Assembly: GCA_902537445.1 (NCBI GenBank)
Contig: CACBBI010000001.1
Span: forward strand, 1-64,000
Reading direction: 5' to 3'
DNA: 64,000 nt
DNA from: an uncultured Prochlorococcus sp.
GTDB taxonomy: Bacteria > Cyanobacteriota > Cyanobacteriia > PCC-6307 > Cyanobiaceae
Shown: one piece after another, positions 18,981 to 27,270 of the stretch
How the letters are laid out: the number at the start of each line of letters is the position of its first letter
Position numbering within the stretch: the stretch's first letter is position 1
Notes under the pieces: generated by a model
Told to the model about the DNA's origin: nothing
The model's database searches: none
Seen by the model: the letters and a program-made list of their open reading frames with translations, nothing else
Translations under genes and position numbers: made by a program

Positions 18981-20477
18981 TTATGGATGGAAACCAAAAA
19001 TGGAATTATTTCTTTTTTTAATGTCTTTTATGAAGGTACTGTAATTTTCAGAGACTGATAGTTCTGGATAAATTAAGTCATTTATTTTTTTCTGAAGATT
19101 ATGCTTATCGTTTAAAAATAAAACAGATTTTTCTAGAACCTCAACCATAATTGAAACCGCAGTACTTGCTCCCGGAGAGGCTCCCAACAAAGCAGATAAT
19201 GATCCATCAGATGAATTTACAATCTCAGTTCCAAATTTCAAAGAACCACCATCTACAGTTTTTTTAATTATTTGGACTCTTTGACCAGCATTCTTTAAAT
19301 ACCAATCAGAAGGATTAGCTGATGGCATCATATTCTTTAAATTCTCAACTCTTGAGTTATGGTTCTTTAATGATTGTGATATTAGATAATTAATTAAATC
19401 GTTGTTATTGAAACCAACTTCTAACATAGAAAAAATATTATTCTTTTTAATTGAACTAAATAAGTCAAAGTATGAACTTTGTTTTAGAAATTTCGTGGTA
19501 AATCCAGCAAAAGGTCCATATAAAAGAAGTTTTTTATTATCAATCCATCTGGTGTCTAAATGAGGCACAGACATTGGTGGCGATCCAATATCAGCTTTAC
19601 CATAAACTTTTGAGTTATGTTTTTCTGTTAGATCTTTTTTCTCGCAAATAAGCCATTTCCCACTAACAGGAAATCCACCATAACTTTTTGCTTCTGGAAT
19701 TTTTGATTTTTGTAAATAATTAATTGTTTTTCCACCAGCACCAAGAAAAACGTAGCCAGTTCTAATTGAAGTTTTTCTACCTTTAGAACTGATTTCTAGT
19801 TCCCATTGTTTTTTATCAATTTTCTTTAAATCTACTAGTTCTGTTTTGTATCTAATTTCAACATTTTTGTTTAAAGAAACTAATGACAAATACTCTTTAG
19901 TTAAAGCCTCAAAATTAATATCAGTGCCTCTACCTATTCTGGTAGCAGCAATTTGAGTAGATGGATTTCTATCTTTTGTTATTAGAGGAGCCCATGACGA
20001 AATTTCATCAAAAGATGTAGAAAATTCCATATCGATAAATTCAGGATTTTCAGTCATTTTCTGAAATCTTTTTTTTAAAAAAGAAATATTATCCTGTCCA
20101 GACACAAAGCTAATATGAGGAATAAATTTTAGAAAATTCTTAATATCAATTTTCCCTGCTTCATACAATGATGCCCATAAAGACATGGATGTTTCAAAAG
20201 AACGATTTATTGAGAGCGCTTTATCTATTTTTAGATTTCCTTTTTCATCTAAAGGGGTATAGTTTAATTCGCAATTAGCCGCATGTCCTGTACCTGCATT
20301 ATTAAAAGCGCCAGTACTTTCACTTCCTGGCGCATTTAATTTTTCTATAATCAGAAATTTTATGTCTGGTAAAACTTCTGAAATTAGGAGGGCTAAAGTA
20401 CTACTCATTATCCCTGCTCCTACTAAGACTGCATCAAAGTAGCTATTGTCATTGGTGGGATTTTTAGAAGAAGTCAC
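18981..20477 (-). CDS. mqo: Malate:quinone oxidoreductase
   Basis: FAD-dependent peripheral membrane enzyme that oxidises malate to oxaloacetate and passes electrons to the quinone pool. The FAD-binding start is [38 protein letters not shown] and [19 protein letters not shown] motifs (here [14 protein letters not shown]) are characteristic of Mqo. [16 protein letters not shown] lies near the C-terminus. At 498 residues it is full length. It links central carbon metabolism to the electron chain and may replace a soluble malate dehydrogenase. It is divergent from the Nfu gene. Confidence 0.95.
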   Translation of the reverse strand: MTSSKNPTNDNSYFDAVLVGAGIMSSTLALLISEVLPDIKFLIIEKLNAPGSESTGAFNNAGTGHAANCELNYTPLDEKGNLKIDKALSINRSFETSMSLWASLYEAGKIDIKNFLKFIPHISFVSGQDNISFLKKRFQKMTENPEFIDMEFSTSFDEISSWAPLITKDRNPSTQIAATRIGRGTDINFEALTKEYLSLVSLNKNVEIRYKTELVDLKKIDKKQWELEISSKGRKTSIRTGYVFLGAGGKTINYLQKSKIPEAKSYGGFPVSGKWLICEKKDLTEKHNSKVYGKADIGSPPMSVPHLDTRWIDNKKLLLYGPFAGFTTKFLKQSSYFDLFSSIKKNNIFSMLEVGFNNNDLINYLISQSLKNHNSRVENLKNMMPSANPSDWYLKNAGQRVQIIKKTVDGGSLKFGTEIVNSSDGSLSALLGASPGASTAVSIMVEVLEKSVLFLNDKHNLQKKINDLIYPELSVSENYSTFIKDIKKRNNSIFGFHP

Positions 20478-20547
20478 AACAGAAAATTATCTTTTTTGCA
20501 ATTAATCAGATTTCTTTCTAGGCTTATTATAAAGTTAATCCAAAATT

Positions 20548-20793
20548 ATGAGTACTGAAACACTCTCGCTGACAAACGAAAATGTAGAAAAAGTCCTTGA
20601 CGAGCTAAGACCTTTTTTAATTTCTGATGGAGGTAATGTAGAGATTGCAGAAATAGATGGTCCTATTGTCAAAGTCAGACTTCAAGGAGCATGTGGTAGT
20701 TGCCCAAGTAGCACTATGACTCTAAAAATGGGTATTGAAAGAAAGTTAAAAGAAATGATTCCTGAAATAAGCGAAGTTGTCCAGGTTTTATAA
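20548..20793 (+). CDS. Nfu-type iron-sulfur cluster scaffold
   Basis: The 81-residue protein is a single NifU C-terminal domain: [21 protein letters not shown], then [10 protein letters not shown] with the CxxC that holds a transient 4Fe-4S cluster, and [18 protein letters not shown]. In cyanobacteria this short Nfu is the main scaffold or carrier for photosystem I and other Fe-S proteins. It is divergent from mqo and convergent with a small membrane protein. Confidence 0.95.
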   Translation: MSTETLSLTNENVEKVLDELRPFLISDGGNVEIAEIDGPIVKVRLQGACGSCPSSTMTLKMGIERKLKEMIPEISEVVQVL

Positions 20794-20815
20794 AAATTTT
20801 TAACTGAAATATATA

Positions 20816-21073
20816 TTATTTAGTTTTTAATTCCTTCAACAAAGATGATTCCATATCAAGGCAATCAATTGGTAGTCCTTGACCAATAGCGATTAAAAGA
20901 GGTGCAAGAATTCCTAAAGTAAAAACTAAATTTGATTGGCTTACGTCATATTTACTCAAAGTAAAAGTTATCAAATAAATAATTGCAAAATAAGCATGTA
21001 GTGAAAAAAATTCTTTTGGCTTTAACACTGGCCACCTTAAAGTATTTCCCAAGAAATATAAAAAACCTGTCAT
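20816..21073 (-). CDS. Hypothetical membrane protein, 85 residues
   Basis: Two hydrophobic segments, around residues 25-40 and 50-66, separated by a short polar stretch, and a charged C-terminus LDMESSLLKELKTK. The start MTGFLYFLGNTLRWPVLKPKEFFS is clear. No family recognised. It converges with the Nfu gene and is divergent from the riboswitch-controlled peptide gene. Confidence 0.7.
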   Translation of the reverse strand: MTGFLYFLGNTLRWPVLKPKEFFSLHAYFAIIYLITFTLSKYDVSQSNLVFTLGILAPLLIAIGQGLPIDCLDMESSLLKELKTK

Positions 21074-21199
21074 AAATAAATAGTTACATGAAGATTAGAC
21101 CAAATATAAACATAAACCTTTTTAGAGACTATTTATAAAAAAATTTACCTAAGATAATAATTAAAAAAACATTAAATCTTCGTTTCTATTTGTAAAAGC

Positions 21200-21229
21200 T
21201 AGACATCCCTAGGAAAATAAGCTTATAAT
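21200..21229 (+). promoter_or_regulatory. Promoter of the riboswitch/DUF4278 transcript
   Basis: TAGACA at 21200-21205 and TATAAT at 21224-21229 are separated by 18 bases and resemble a strong sigma-70 promoter. Transcription would start near 21236, about 20 bases before the candidate riboswitch. Confidence 0.6.
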
Positions 21230-21254
21230 AGTTTTGTAGCAATCGCTACTTTTT

Positions 21255-21300
21255 CGTTCACCCTCATTTGAGGGCGCAGTTCGAGTCATACCATGGAACG
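21255..21300 (+). promoter_or_regulatory. Candidate glutamine riboswitch (Downstream-peptide motif)
   Basis: CGTTC at 21255-21259 pairs with GAACG at 21296-21300 to close a 46-base unit. Inside, CCCTC and GAGGG (21261-21265, 21270-21274) form a hairpin with ATTT loop, followed by CGCAGTTCG and CATACCATG. This architecture resembles the Downstream-peptide/glnA RNA class, which binds glutamine and is known from cyanobacteria upstream of short reading frames. A good promoter precedes it and a 57-residue peptide gene follows. The class assignment is by memory of the consensus and needs a covariance-model check. Confidence 0.6.
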
Positions 21301-21328
21301 GGGGATGGCCGTGTTGTCACATCGAAAC

Positions 21329-21502
21329 ATGACTACTTTAACTTACAGAGGTAAAAACTACGTTCAAAACAAAGAAGCTGCTAAAAAGCAACTTGTTGAA
21401 CTTACCTACAGAAGAAACGTATACACCAACAGAATGGATGACGCTTCTTCAAGTAATGAAAAAGCAGAATTAAATTACAGAGGTGTTAATTACACTAAAT
21501 AA
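21329..21502 (+). CDS. DUF4278-type small protein with three YRG-like repeats
   Basis: The 57-residue protein contains three copies of a short repeat: LTYRGKNYVQN, LTYRRNVYTNR and LNYRGVNYTK. This is the DUF4278 pattern of cyanobacteria. The ATG at 21329 is preferred because the longer frame from 21293 would begin inside the candidate riboswitch. The gene has its own promoter, leader and a strong terminator just after it, so it is a separate transcription unit. If the leader is a glutamine sensor, the peptide is probably tied to nitrogen status; the peptide's function is unknown. Confidence 0.85.
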   Translation: MTTLTYRGKNYVQNKEAAKKQLVELTYRRNVYTNRMDDASSSNEKAELNYRGVNYTK

Positions 21503-21521
21503 TTTAATTAAACAAATTAAA

Positions 21522-21548
21522 AGCCCCTTTTTCAGGGGCTTTTTTTTT
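21522..21548 (+). terminator. Intrinsic terminator after the DUF4278 gene
   Basis: AGCCCC (21522-21527) and GGGGCT (21535-21540) form a GC-rich stem with a 7-base loop, followed by eight T residues. This is a clear rho-independent terminator 20 bases after the stop codon. Confidence 0.92.
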
Positions 21549-21579
21549 GGCTATATTTATCAAGAGTCCTTTTAAAAAT

Positions 21580-22374
21580 ATGTCTGAAAGTTGCTGTAAT
21601 ACAAACACATCGAATAAAACACCTAATCAATTCGATCATAAAGATGCGATTCAAGAAAGATATGGTTCAGCCGCATTAGAAAAAGAAAGTTGTCTTTGTA
21701 CACCAGTTGGGTTTAATCCCGTTTTACTTGAAGCAATTCCTCAAGAGGTTATAGAAAGAGACTATGGGTGTGGTGATCCAACAAAATATGTTCAAAAAAA
21801 TGATATAGTTTTGGATCTTGGAAGTGGTAGCGGCAAAAATGCTTTTATTTGTGCCCAAATAGTTGGGAAAGAAGGGAAAGTTATTGGAGTTGATCAGAAT
21901 CCTGACATGCTTTCTTTATCTAGATCAGCCTCTAAAGAAGTTACAAAAAATATAGGTTTCAATAATACAGAATTTCTCATGGGATCAATTGAAAAACTTG
22001 ATGAATTAGATAAGGATTTAAATCCATTAATCGCCGATAAATCAGTTGATATTATTTTAAGTAATTGTGTTTTAAACTTAGTAAGTCCAGAATCTAGAAA
22101 CAACCTTCTAAGAAATATAAAAAGAGTTTTAAACGATAATGGAAGAATTGCAATTAGCGATATTGTCTCTAACAAAAAAGTTCCTTTAAGATTACAAAAT
22201 GATCATGACCTATGGACAGGATGTATTAGTGGAGCATGGTATGAGCCGGACTTTATAAGTGATTTTAAAGAACTAGGATTTAAAAATTTAGAATTTGCAG
22301 AAAGGAGTACTGAACCTTGGAAAATAATTGAGAATATTGAATTTAGAACAGTAACTTTAGTAGGCAATATTTAG
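21580..22374 (+). CDS. arsM: ArsM-like SAM-dependent methyltransferase
   Basis: Class I methyltransferase resembling cyanobacterial arsenite methyltransferase. The N-terminal part has ESCLCTPVGFNP and ERDYGCGDP, the SAM motif is VLDLGSGSGKNAF, and further cysteines stand in ILSNCVLNLV and WTGCISGAWY, the two positions that bind As(III) in ArsM enzymes. It could convert arsenite to methylated forms or feed arsenosugar synthesis. The ATG at 21580 gives 264 residues; an upstream TTG at 21547 would lie in the preceding terminator and is rejected. An aminotransferase gene follows 37 bases downstream. Substrate is inferred from the cysteine pattern. Confidence 0.75.
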   Translation: MSESCCNTNTSNKTPNQFDHKDAIQERYGSAALEKESCLCTPVGFNPVLLEAIPQEVIERDYGCGDPTKYVQKNDIVLDLGSGSGKNAFICAQIVGKEGKVIGVDQNPDMLSLSRSASKEVTKNIGFNNTEFLMGSIEKLDELDKDLNPLIADKSVDIILSNCVLNLVSPESRNNLLRNIKRVLNDNGRIAISDIVSNKKVPLRLQNDHDLWTGCISGAWYEPDFISDFKELGFKNLEFAERSTEPWKIIENIEFRTVTLVGNI

Positions 22375-22411
22375 AAAATTCAAGAATTTAAAAATATAAT
22401 TTAAATTTTTC

Positions 22412-23587
22412 ATGATTAATAATTTAAGAGACCAAATACCAGCTTTAAAAAATAAGTATTACTTCAACTATGGGGGTCAAGGACCATTACCAAAATCTTC
22501 TCTAGAAGCAATAGTCAAAACTTGGGAAATAATTCAAGACTTAGGACCATTTACCAATGATATGTGGCCTTTTATTTACAAAGAAATATTGACCACAAAA
22601 AGAATCATTGCGCAAAAGTTAGGTGTCAATTCAAAGAATGTAGCTTTAACCGAGAATATCTCTTCTGGTATGATTTTGCCTTTTTGGGGAATAAAGGTAG
22701 AAGAGGGAGAAGAGTTGTTAATAAGTGACTGTGAACATCCTGGAGTAGTAGCTGCAAGTCGTGAATTTTGCAGAAGAAATAAATTAATTTTGAAAATTTT
22801 ACCAATCCAAAAAATTAAAAATCTTAACGACGAAAATTTAATTTTAGAGATTTTAAAAAATCTAAATAGTAAGACTAAGATCCTAATTATTTCTCATATT
22901 TTGTGGAACTTTGGATATAAAATTCCCTTAAAACAAATTTCCCTCGAATTAAAAAATAATCGAGAAAACTCTTATTTACTTGTTGATGGTGCTCAAACCT
23001 TTGGGCACATAAAAATTGAAGAAGAAGTTTTTTATTCTGATTTATACTCAATAACTTCTCATAAGTGGGCATGTGGACCAGAAGGTCTTGGAGCAATTTA
23101 TGTCTCAGATAGATTTATTCATGAAACAGATCCAACAATAATTGGTTGGAAATCATTAAAAAAAGAACAAGGAATCTATGAGCCTTCAGATAATCTTTTT
23201 CATGATGATGCAAGGAAGTTTGAAGTAGCTACCTCTTGTATTCCTTTACTTGCAGGGCTGCGTAATTCTTTAGATCTTTTGGATAAAGACTGCAATGAAA
23301 AAGAAAAGAGAAAAAATATAAAAAGATTAAGTGAGAAACTTTGGGATGAATTAAATCAATTAAACGGAGTTGAATTAGTTTTAGAAAAAAAATACTTAAA
23401 TGGGATAGTTAGTTTTAATATCGAAAATATTGAAGATAAGGATAAATTTGTTAAGAAACTTGGAGAAAAGAAAATTTGGATTAGAGTTTTAGAAGATCCA
23501 AAATGGTTTAGAGCATGTGTACATCAAATGACTACAGAAGCTGAGATTGATGAACTTTCTAAAGAAATAAAAAAAATATTGAATTAA
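22412..23587 (+). CDS. Class V aminotransferase, PLP-dependent
   Basis: Fold type I PLP enzyme of 391 residues. The cofactor aspartate is in LLVDGAQTFGH and the Schiff-base lysine in ITSHKWACGPEGLGAIYV. The N-terminus KYYFNYGGQGPLPKSSLEA and the C-terminus (WIRVLEDPKWFRACVHQMTTEAEID) resemble isopenicillin-N-epimerase-like and SufS-like proteins, but the cysteine loop of true cysteine desulfurases is not visible. It may be an operon partner of the ArsM-like gene. The substrate is unknown. Confidence 0.82.
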   Translation: MINNLRDQIPALKNKYYFNYGGQGPLPKSSLEAIVKTWEIIQDLGPFTNDMWPFIYKEILTTKRIIAQKLGVNSKNVALTENISSGMILPFWGIKVEEGEELLISDCEHPGVVAASREFCRRNKLILKILPIQKIKNLNDENLILEILKNLNSKTKILIISHILWNFGYKIPLKQISLELKNNRENSYLLVDGAQTFGHIKIEEEVFYSDLYSITSHKWACGPEGLGAIYVSDRFIHETDPTIIGWKSLKKEQGIYEPSDNLFHDDARKFEVATSCIPLLAGLRNSLDLLDKDCNEKEKRKNIKRLSEKLWDELNQLNGVELVLEKKYLNGIVSFNIENIEDKDKFVKKLGEKKIWIRVLEDPKWFRACVHQMTTEAEIDELSKEIKKILN

Positions 23588-23617
23588 AAATCTATTGATA
23601 TAAAGATAAAGTTTAAT

Positions 23618-24322
23618 TTACCAAGGTATCTCCGAGCTGTCCCATGCAATAAATTTTCCAGTAGATTCTGGAGTTTGATTCTTAATAATATTGATCAAAA
23701 ATTGGGATGATTTTTCTTTACTAAATAATTTATGTTCTGGAACAAATTTATGAAAAGGTCTAGATAAATCAGTATCTACTGTTCCTGGATGAAGCAATGT
23801 AATAGTAGCCTTTGGGAAACGTCTAGCCCACTCAATACTTAAAGATTTAAAAAACTGATTTTGGGCAGATTTTGCTGCTCTATATGAATACCATCCTCCA
23901 GTTTGATTATCTCCAATACTTCCCACTCTTGCACTTATACTTGCAAAATTAAAATCAAAATCTTTTGGTATAAATTCTTCAATAGTTTTAGCTAATAAAA
24001 TAGGAGAAAAAGCATTTATTGAAAAACTTTCCATCATATTTTTTTTATCAAGATGTTGTAATCTTTTTTCTGGTTGAAGAGAATCACTATGAAGTCTCCC
24101 TGTAGCGTTAATAACTAGTCTTAATTTTGAAGGATGATTTGATATTTTATTTTTCAATTGCAAAAGAGATTGAGAATCCTCTATGTCTAATTCCCAAAAA
24201 GAATTAAATTCACTTTTTCTTCCACACAAAACAACATCTAAGTCTTTTTCACTTTCATTGAGATCTTTAGCTAGTTGTGTTCCAATCCCTCCTGCGCCTA
24301 CAACTAAGGCTAAGCCTTTCAT
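23618..24322 (-). CDS. Short-chain dehydrogenase/reductase
   Basis: A 234-residue NAD(P)-binding Rossmann protein with VVGAGGIGTQLAKDL at the N-terminus, NATGRL, the catalytic serine region FASISARVGSI and the active-site pair YRAAKS. The C-terminal part LLHPGTVDTDLSRPF matches the CsgA/YciK-like SDR group. It converges with the aminotransferase and is downstream of murE. Substrate unknown. Confidence 0.88.
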   Translation of the reverse strand: MKGLALVVGAGGIGTQLAKDLNESEKDLDVVLCGRKSEFNSFWELDIEDSQSLLQLKNKISNHPSKLRLVINATGRLHSDSLQPEKRLQHLDKKNMMESFSINAFSPILLAKTIEEFIPKDFDFNFASISARVGSIGDNQTGGWYSYRAAKSAQNQFFKSLSIEWARRFPKATITLLHPGTVDTDLSRPFHKFVPEHKLFSKEKSSQFLINIIKNQTPESTGKFIAWDSSEIPW

Positions 24323-24402
24323 TTTGTTAAAAATAACTGCTTTGATTCTAAGAAACTTTTCTTGTGATTTGCGTAAAGATCTTTCTGATTTGATTAGGAA
24401 AT

Positions 24403-25938
24403 TTATTGTAAATTACTTTTTTCTTTTAATAATTTATAAGCTATTTTTCTATCATCAAAATTAATAACTTTATCATTGAGAATTTGGTAGTCTTCATGTC
24501 CTTTTCCTGCAATTAAAACTATATCTTCTTTATTGGCAAATTTAATAGATTCATTTATTGCTTTAAATCTATCAATCTCAATTGTTATTTTTTCTCTTTT
24601 TTTTATACCCATCAAAATATCATTTACTATCTTTTGGGGTTCTTCTGATCTTGGATTATCTGAAGTTATAAAAAGTTTATCAGAAAACTCTTCAGCTATT
24701 GATCCCATTAAAGGCCTTTTACTACGGTCTCGATCTCCGCCACAGCCAAAAACAGTTATGAGTTTCCCTTCACAAAGTTTTTTAATTGATTGCAAAACTT
24801 TTTTTAATCCATCAGGAGTGTGGGCATAATCAACAATTACTGTTGGAAGTGATCTTAAAACGACATCATTATCAATTTGTATTTTCTCCATTCTCCCAGG
24901 AGCGCCAGGGAAAAATTGTATTAACTTTGATAGATCTTTTAAAGAAAAATTAAGTTTATACAAAATTGTTATTGCTTGAATAGCATTCATTAAATTAAAT
25001 TCACCGACAAGTGGAACAAAAAGTTGAATTTTTTCACTAGGTGTATGAAATATACAGGTGGAACCACTTTCAGTAAATTTTTTATCTGTCACGAAAAAAA
25101 AATCATCATTTTCAAATTCACTTTCAGTAATCTTTGTAGAGACTAATAAAGATCTTTTTTCAAGGTCAGATGACAATTTAGATATCCAATGGTCATCATG
25201 ATTTAATACACAAATTCCATCTTTTTCTTTTAAGTAAGGTGGGAAAAATAATTTTCTTTTTGTATGAAAATATGATTCCATATCTGAGTGATAATCAAGA
25301 TGATCTTGAGTTAAATTAGTAAAAATAGCCGCCTCAAATTCGCATCCTGATATCCTGTTTTGAGCAATAGAATGAGAACTTACCTCTAATATCGCGAATT
25401 CAGATTCTGCCTCAACAGCAGCATTTAATTTCTTTTGAAGTTTATCGGCGAAATCAGTTGTATGAGTAGCCACCTCTGAGAAGCCAGGCCATCTATTGAG
25501 CAAGGTCCCAAATAATGCAGTCTTTTTTCCTAATTTTTTTAAAAGATATTCCAATAAAAAAGTAATTGTCGTTTTTCCATTAGTACCCGTAACACCAATA
25601 AGTTTAAGTTTTCTTGAAGGCCTATTCCAAAACTCAGCGACTATTTGACCAAAAATATAATCTAAATTATCCTCTATAACCAAAATCCTTTCTCGATCAA
25701 TAGATCCAATTTTCTCTTTTGCAGCAGGCCCAATAATGGCAGCCTCAGCGCCATTTTCAATTGCCTCAATACAATATTTTCCTCCATCAACATTTAAACC
25801 AGGCATACCTAAAAATAAAGTTCCTTTTTGTACTTCTTTAGAGTTAAAAGAAATATGATTGATTTCATGATCGATTAAATCTAATGAAGGAATAATTCCT
25901 ACCAAATTTAAAAGTTTATGTAATTTTATAGATCTCAT
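24403..25938 (-). CDS. murE: UDP-N-acetylmuramoyl-tripeptide synthase (meso-DAP adding)
   Basis: Mur ligase that adds the third amino acid of the peptidoglycan stem peptide. The ATP P-loop is GVTGTNGKTT around residues 115-124, the central domain contains LTQDHLDYHSDM with the carbamylated-lysine region, and the C-terminal domain has DNPRSEEP, the motif that selects meso-diaminopimelate. The length of 511 residues is typical. The glutaredoxin-like gene is 9 bases upstream. Confidence 0.97.
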   Translation of the reverse strand: MRSIKLHKLLNLVGIIPSLDLIDHEINHISFNSKEVQKGTLFLGMPGLNVDGGKYCIEAIENGAEAAIIGPAAKEKIGSIDRERILVIEDNLDYIFGQIVAEFWNRPSRKLKLIGVTGTNGKTTITFLLEYLLKKLGKKTALFGTLLNRWPGFSEVATHTTDFADKLQKKLNAAVEAESEFAILEVSSHSIAQNRISGCEFEAAIFTNLTQDHLDYHSDMESYFHTKRKLFFPPYLKEKDGICVLNHDDHWISKLSSDLEKRSLLVSTKITESEFENDDFFFVTDKKFTESGSTCIFHTPSEKIQLFVPLVGEFNLMNAIQAITILYKLNFSLKDLSKLIQFFPGAPGRMEKIQIDNDVVLRSLPTVIVDYAHTPDGLKKVLQSIKKLCEGKLITVFGCGGDRDRSKRPLMGSIAEEFSDKLFITSDNPRSEEPQKIVNDILMGIKKREKITIEIDRFKAINESIKFANKEDIVLIAGKGHEDYQILNDKVINFDDRKIAYKLLKEKSNLQ

Positions 25939-25947
25939 ATAAAAAAA

Positions 25948-26250
25948 TTATTTCTCCAGAATGGTACTAATATTTTTTTGAAACCAATTCTTTAATTGAT
26001 CATCTTTTAATCTTGGAGAAATGCGAGGCAATTCTATAATCTCCTCGGATCTAATTCCTTCAACAGCAATAACAGGTACTTCATAAGCATATTTTTTATA
26101 TTTATCTTTATATAAATCGACCCTATCAATATCAATTTCTTTAAGCTCCTCTAGATTAGGGAATAACTCATTAAGATTTATTTTTGCCAGTTTGTTTTTT
26201 AATGAATCACAAAGGCAACATCCCTGCCTAACAAAAATAAATATTTTCAT
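25948..26250 (-). CDS. Glutaredoxin-like protein (DUF836)
   Basis: A 100-residue thioredoxin-fold protein. It opens KIFIFVRQGCCLCDSLKNKL, with the CCLC redox motif, and has a YEVPVIAVEG strand with the cis-proline. The gene lies between yidD (4 bases upstream) and murE (9 bases downstream) on the same strand, a compact cluster. The redox partner is unknown. Confidence 0.88.
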   Translation of the reverse strand: MKIFIFVRQGCCLCDSLKNKLAKINLNELFPNLEELKEIDIDRVDLYKDKYKKYAYEVPVIAVEGIRSEEIIELPRISPRLKDDQLKNWFQKNISTILEK

Positions 26251-26254
26251 TCAT

Positions 26255-26491
26255 TTAGTCAGGCACAGGGTCACATCCACAGGGAGTTAAAGGATGACAT
26301 CTGCTTAATCTTCTTAAAGTTAACCACCCTCCCTTCCAAGGACCATGTCTAGTAATTGCCTCATATCCATAAGAGCTGCAACTTGGAATAAATCTGCATC
26401 TTGGTCCGAAAAAAGGTGAAAACCACTTTTGATAAAAAGAAATCATAAAAAGAAGTATAGAAGTAATTAATTTATTAATAGTTTTGAACAC
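26255..26491 (-). CDS. yidD: Membrane protein insertion efficiency factor
   Basis: The 78-residue YidD protein assists YidC/Sec membrane insertion and has an amphipathic N-terminal helix ([19 protein letters not shown]). The core [33 protein letters not shown] and the end CGCDPVPD are full family signatures. Length and motifs are intact. It is divergent from rpsD and heads the yidD-grx-murE cluster. Confidence 0.96.
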   Translation of the reverse strand: [78 protein letters not shown]

Positions 26492-26586
26492 TTTGATGAT
26501 GTAAAATAATATTTCCAGTAGTAATTAGTTTAATTGAATTTAATCAATTATCCAATTTATTGCAAATTTCTATTTAATTTAAAATT

Positions 26587-27195
26587 ATGTCAAGATACCG
26601 CGGCCCCAGATTAAGGGTTACGCGTCGCTTGGGAGAACTACCAGGTCTCACCAGGAAAGCTTCAAAGAAGTCTAATCCTCCAGGTCAGCACGGCCAAGCC
26701 CGTCGCAAGCGATCAGAATATGCAATTCGTCTAGAAGAAAAGCAGAAACTTAGATTTAATTATGGAGTTTCTGAAAAACAACTAGTACGTTATGTAAAAA
26801 AAGCTAGAGCTCAAGAAGGATCTACAGGAACTAACCTACTAAGACTTTTAGAAAACAGACTTGATAATGTTTGTTTTAGATTAGGTTTTGGAGGTACAAT
26901 CCCAGGCTCAAGACAATTAGTAAATCATGGCCATGTAACCGTTAATGGAAAGGTTCTTGATATTGCTGGTTATCAATGCAAATCAGGCGATGTAATCGGA
27001 ATTAAAGAAAACAAAGCAAGCAAAAAACTTGTAGAAGGTAATATAGAATTCCCTGGTTTAGCAAATGTTCCACCTCATCTTGATTTAGACAAACCTAAAT
27101 TAACGGGAAAAATAAATGGAAAATGCGATAGAGAGTGGGTGGCTCTTGAAATAAACGAACTACTAGTTGTTGAATATTATTCAAGAAAAGTTTAA
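26587..27195 (+). CDS. rpsD: 30S ribosomal protein S4
   Basis: Primary 16S rRNA binding protein that nucleates 30S assembly. The protein is 202 residues and begins [20 protein letters not shown]; the S4 RNA-binding domain is seen in [18 protein letters not shown] and [15 protein letters not shown]. Codons at the 5' end are noticeably more GC-rich than neighbouring genes, as expected for a highly expressed gene. It is a single transcription unit with a hairpin just after it. Confidence 0.98.
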   Translation: MSRYRGPRLRVTRRLGELPGLTRKASKKSNPPGQHGQARRKRSEYAIRLEEKQKLRFNYGVSEKQLVRYVKKARAQEGSTGTNLLRLLENRLDNVCFRLGFGGTIPGSRQLVNHGHVTVNGKVLDIAGYQCKSGDVIGIKENKASKKLVEGNIEFPGLANVPPHLDLDKPKLTGKINGKCDREWVALEINELLVVEYYSRKV

Positions 27196-27217
27196 TACTA
27201 CTTTTCTATGGATTATT

Positions 27218-27245
27218 AAATCTCTCTTTTAAAAAAGAGAGATTT
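27218..27245. terminator. Inverted repeat after rpsD, probable terminator
   Basis: AAATCTCTCTTTT (27218-27230) and AAAAGAGAGATTT (27233-27245) form a long perfect stem with a very short loop, 23 bases after the rpsD stop. The T-tract is part of the stem's first arm rather than a tail, so efficiency is uncertain. Confidence 0.6.
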
Positions 27246-27270
27246 AAATTAATTCTTATTTTTAAAAATA

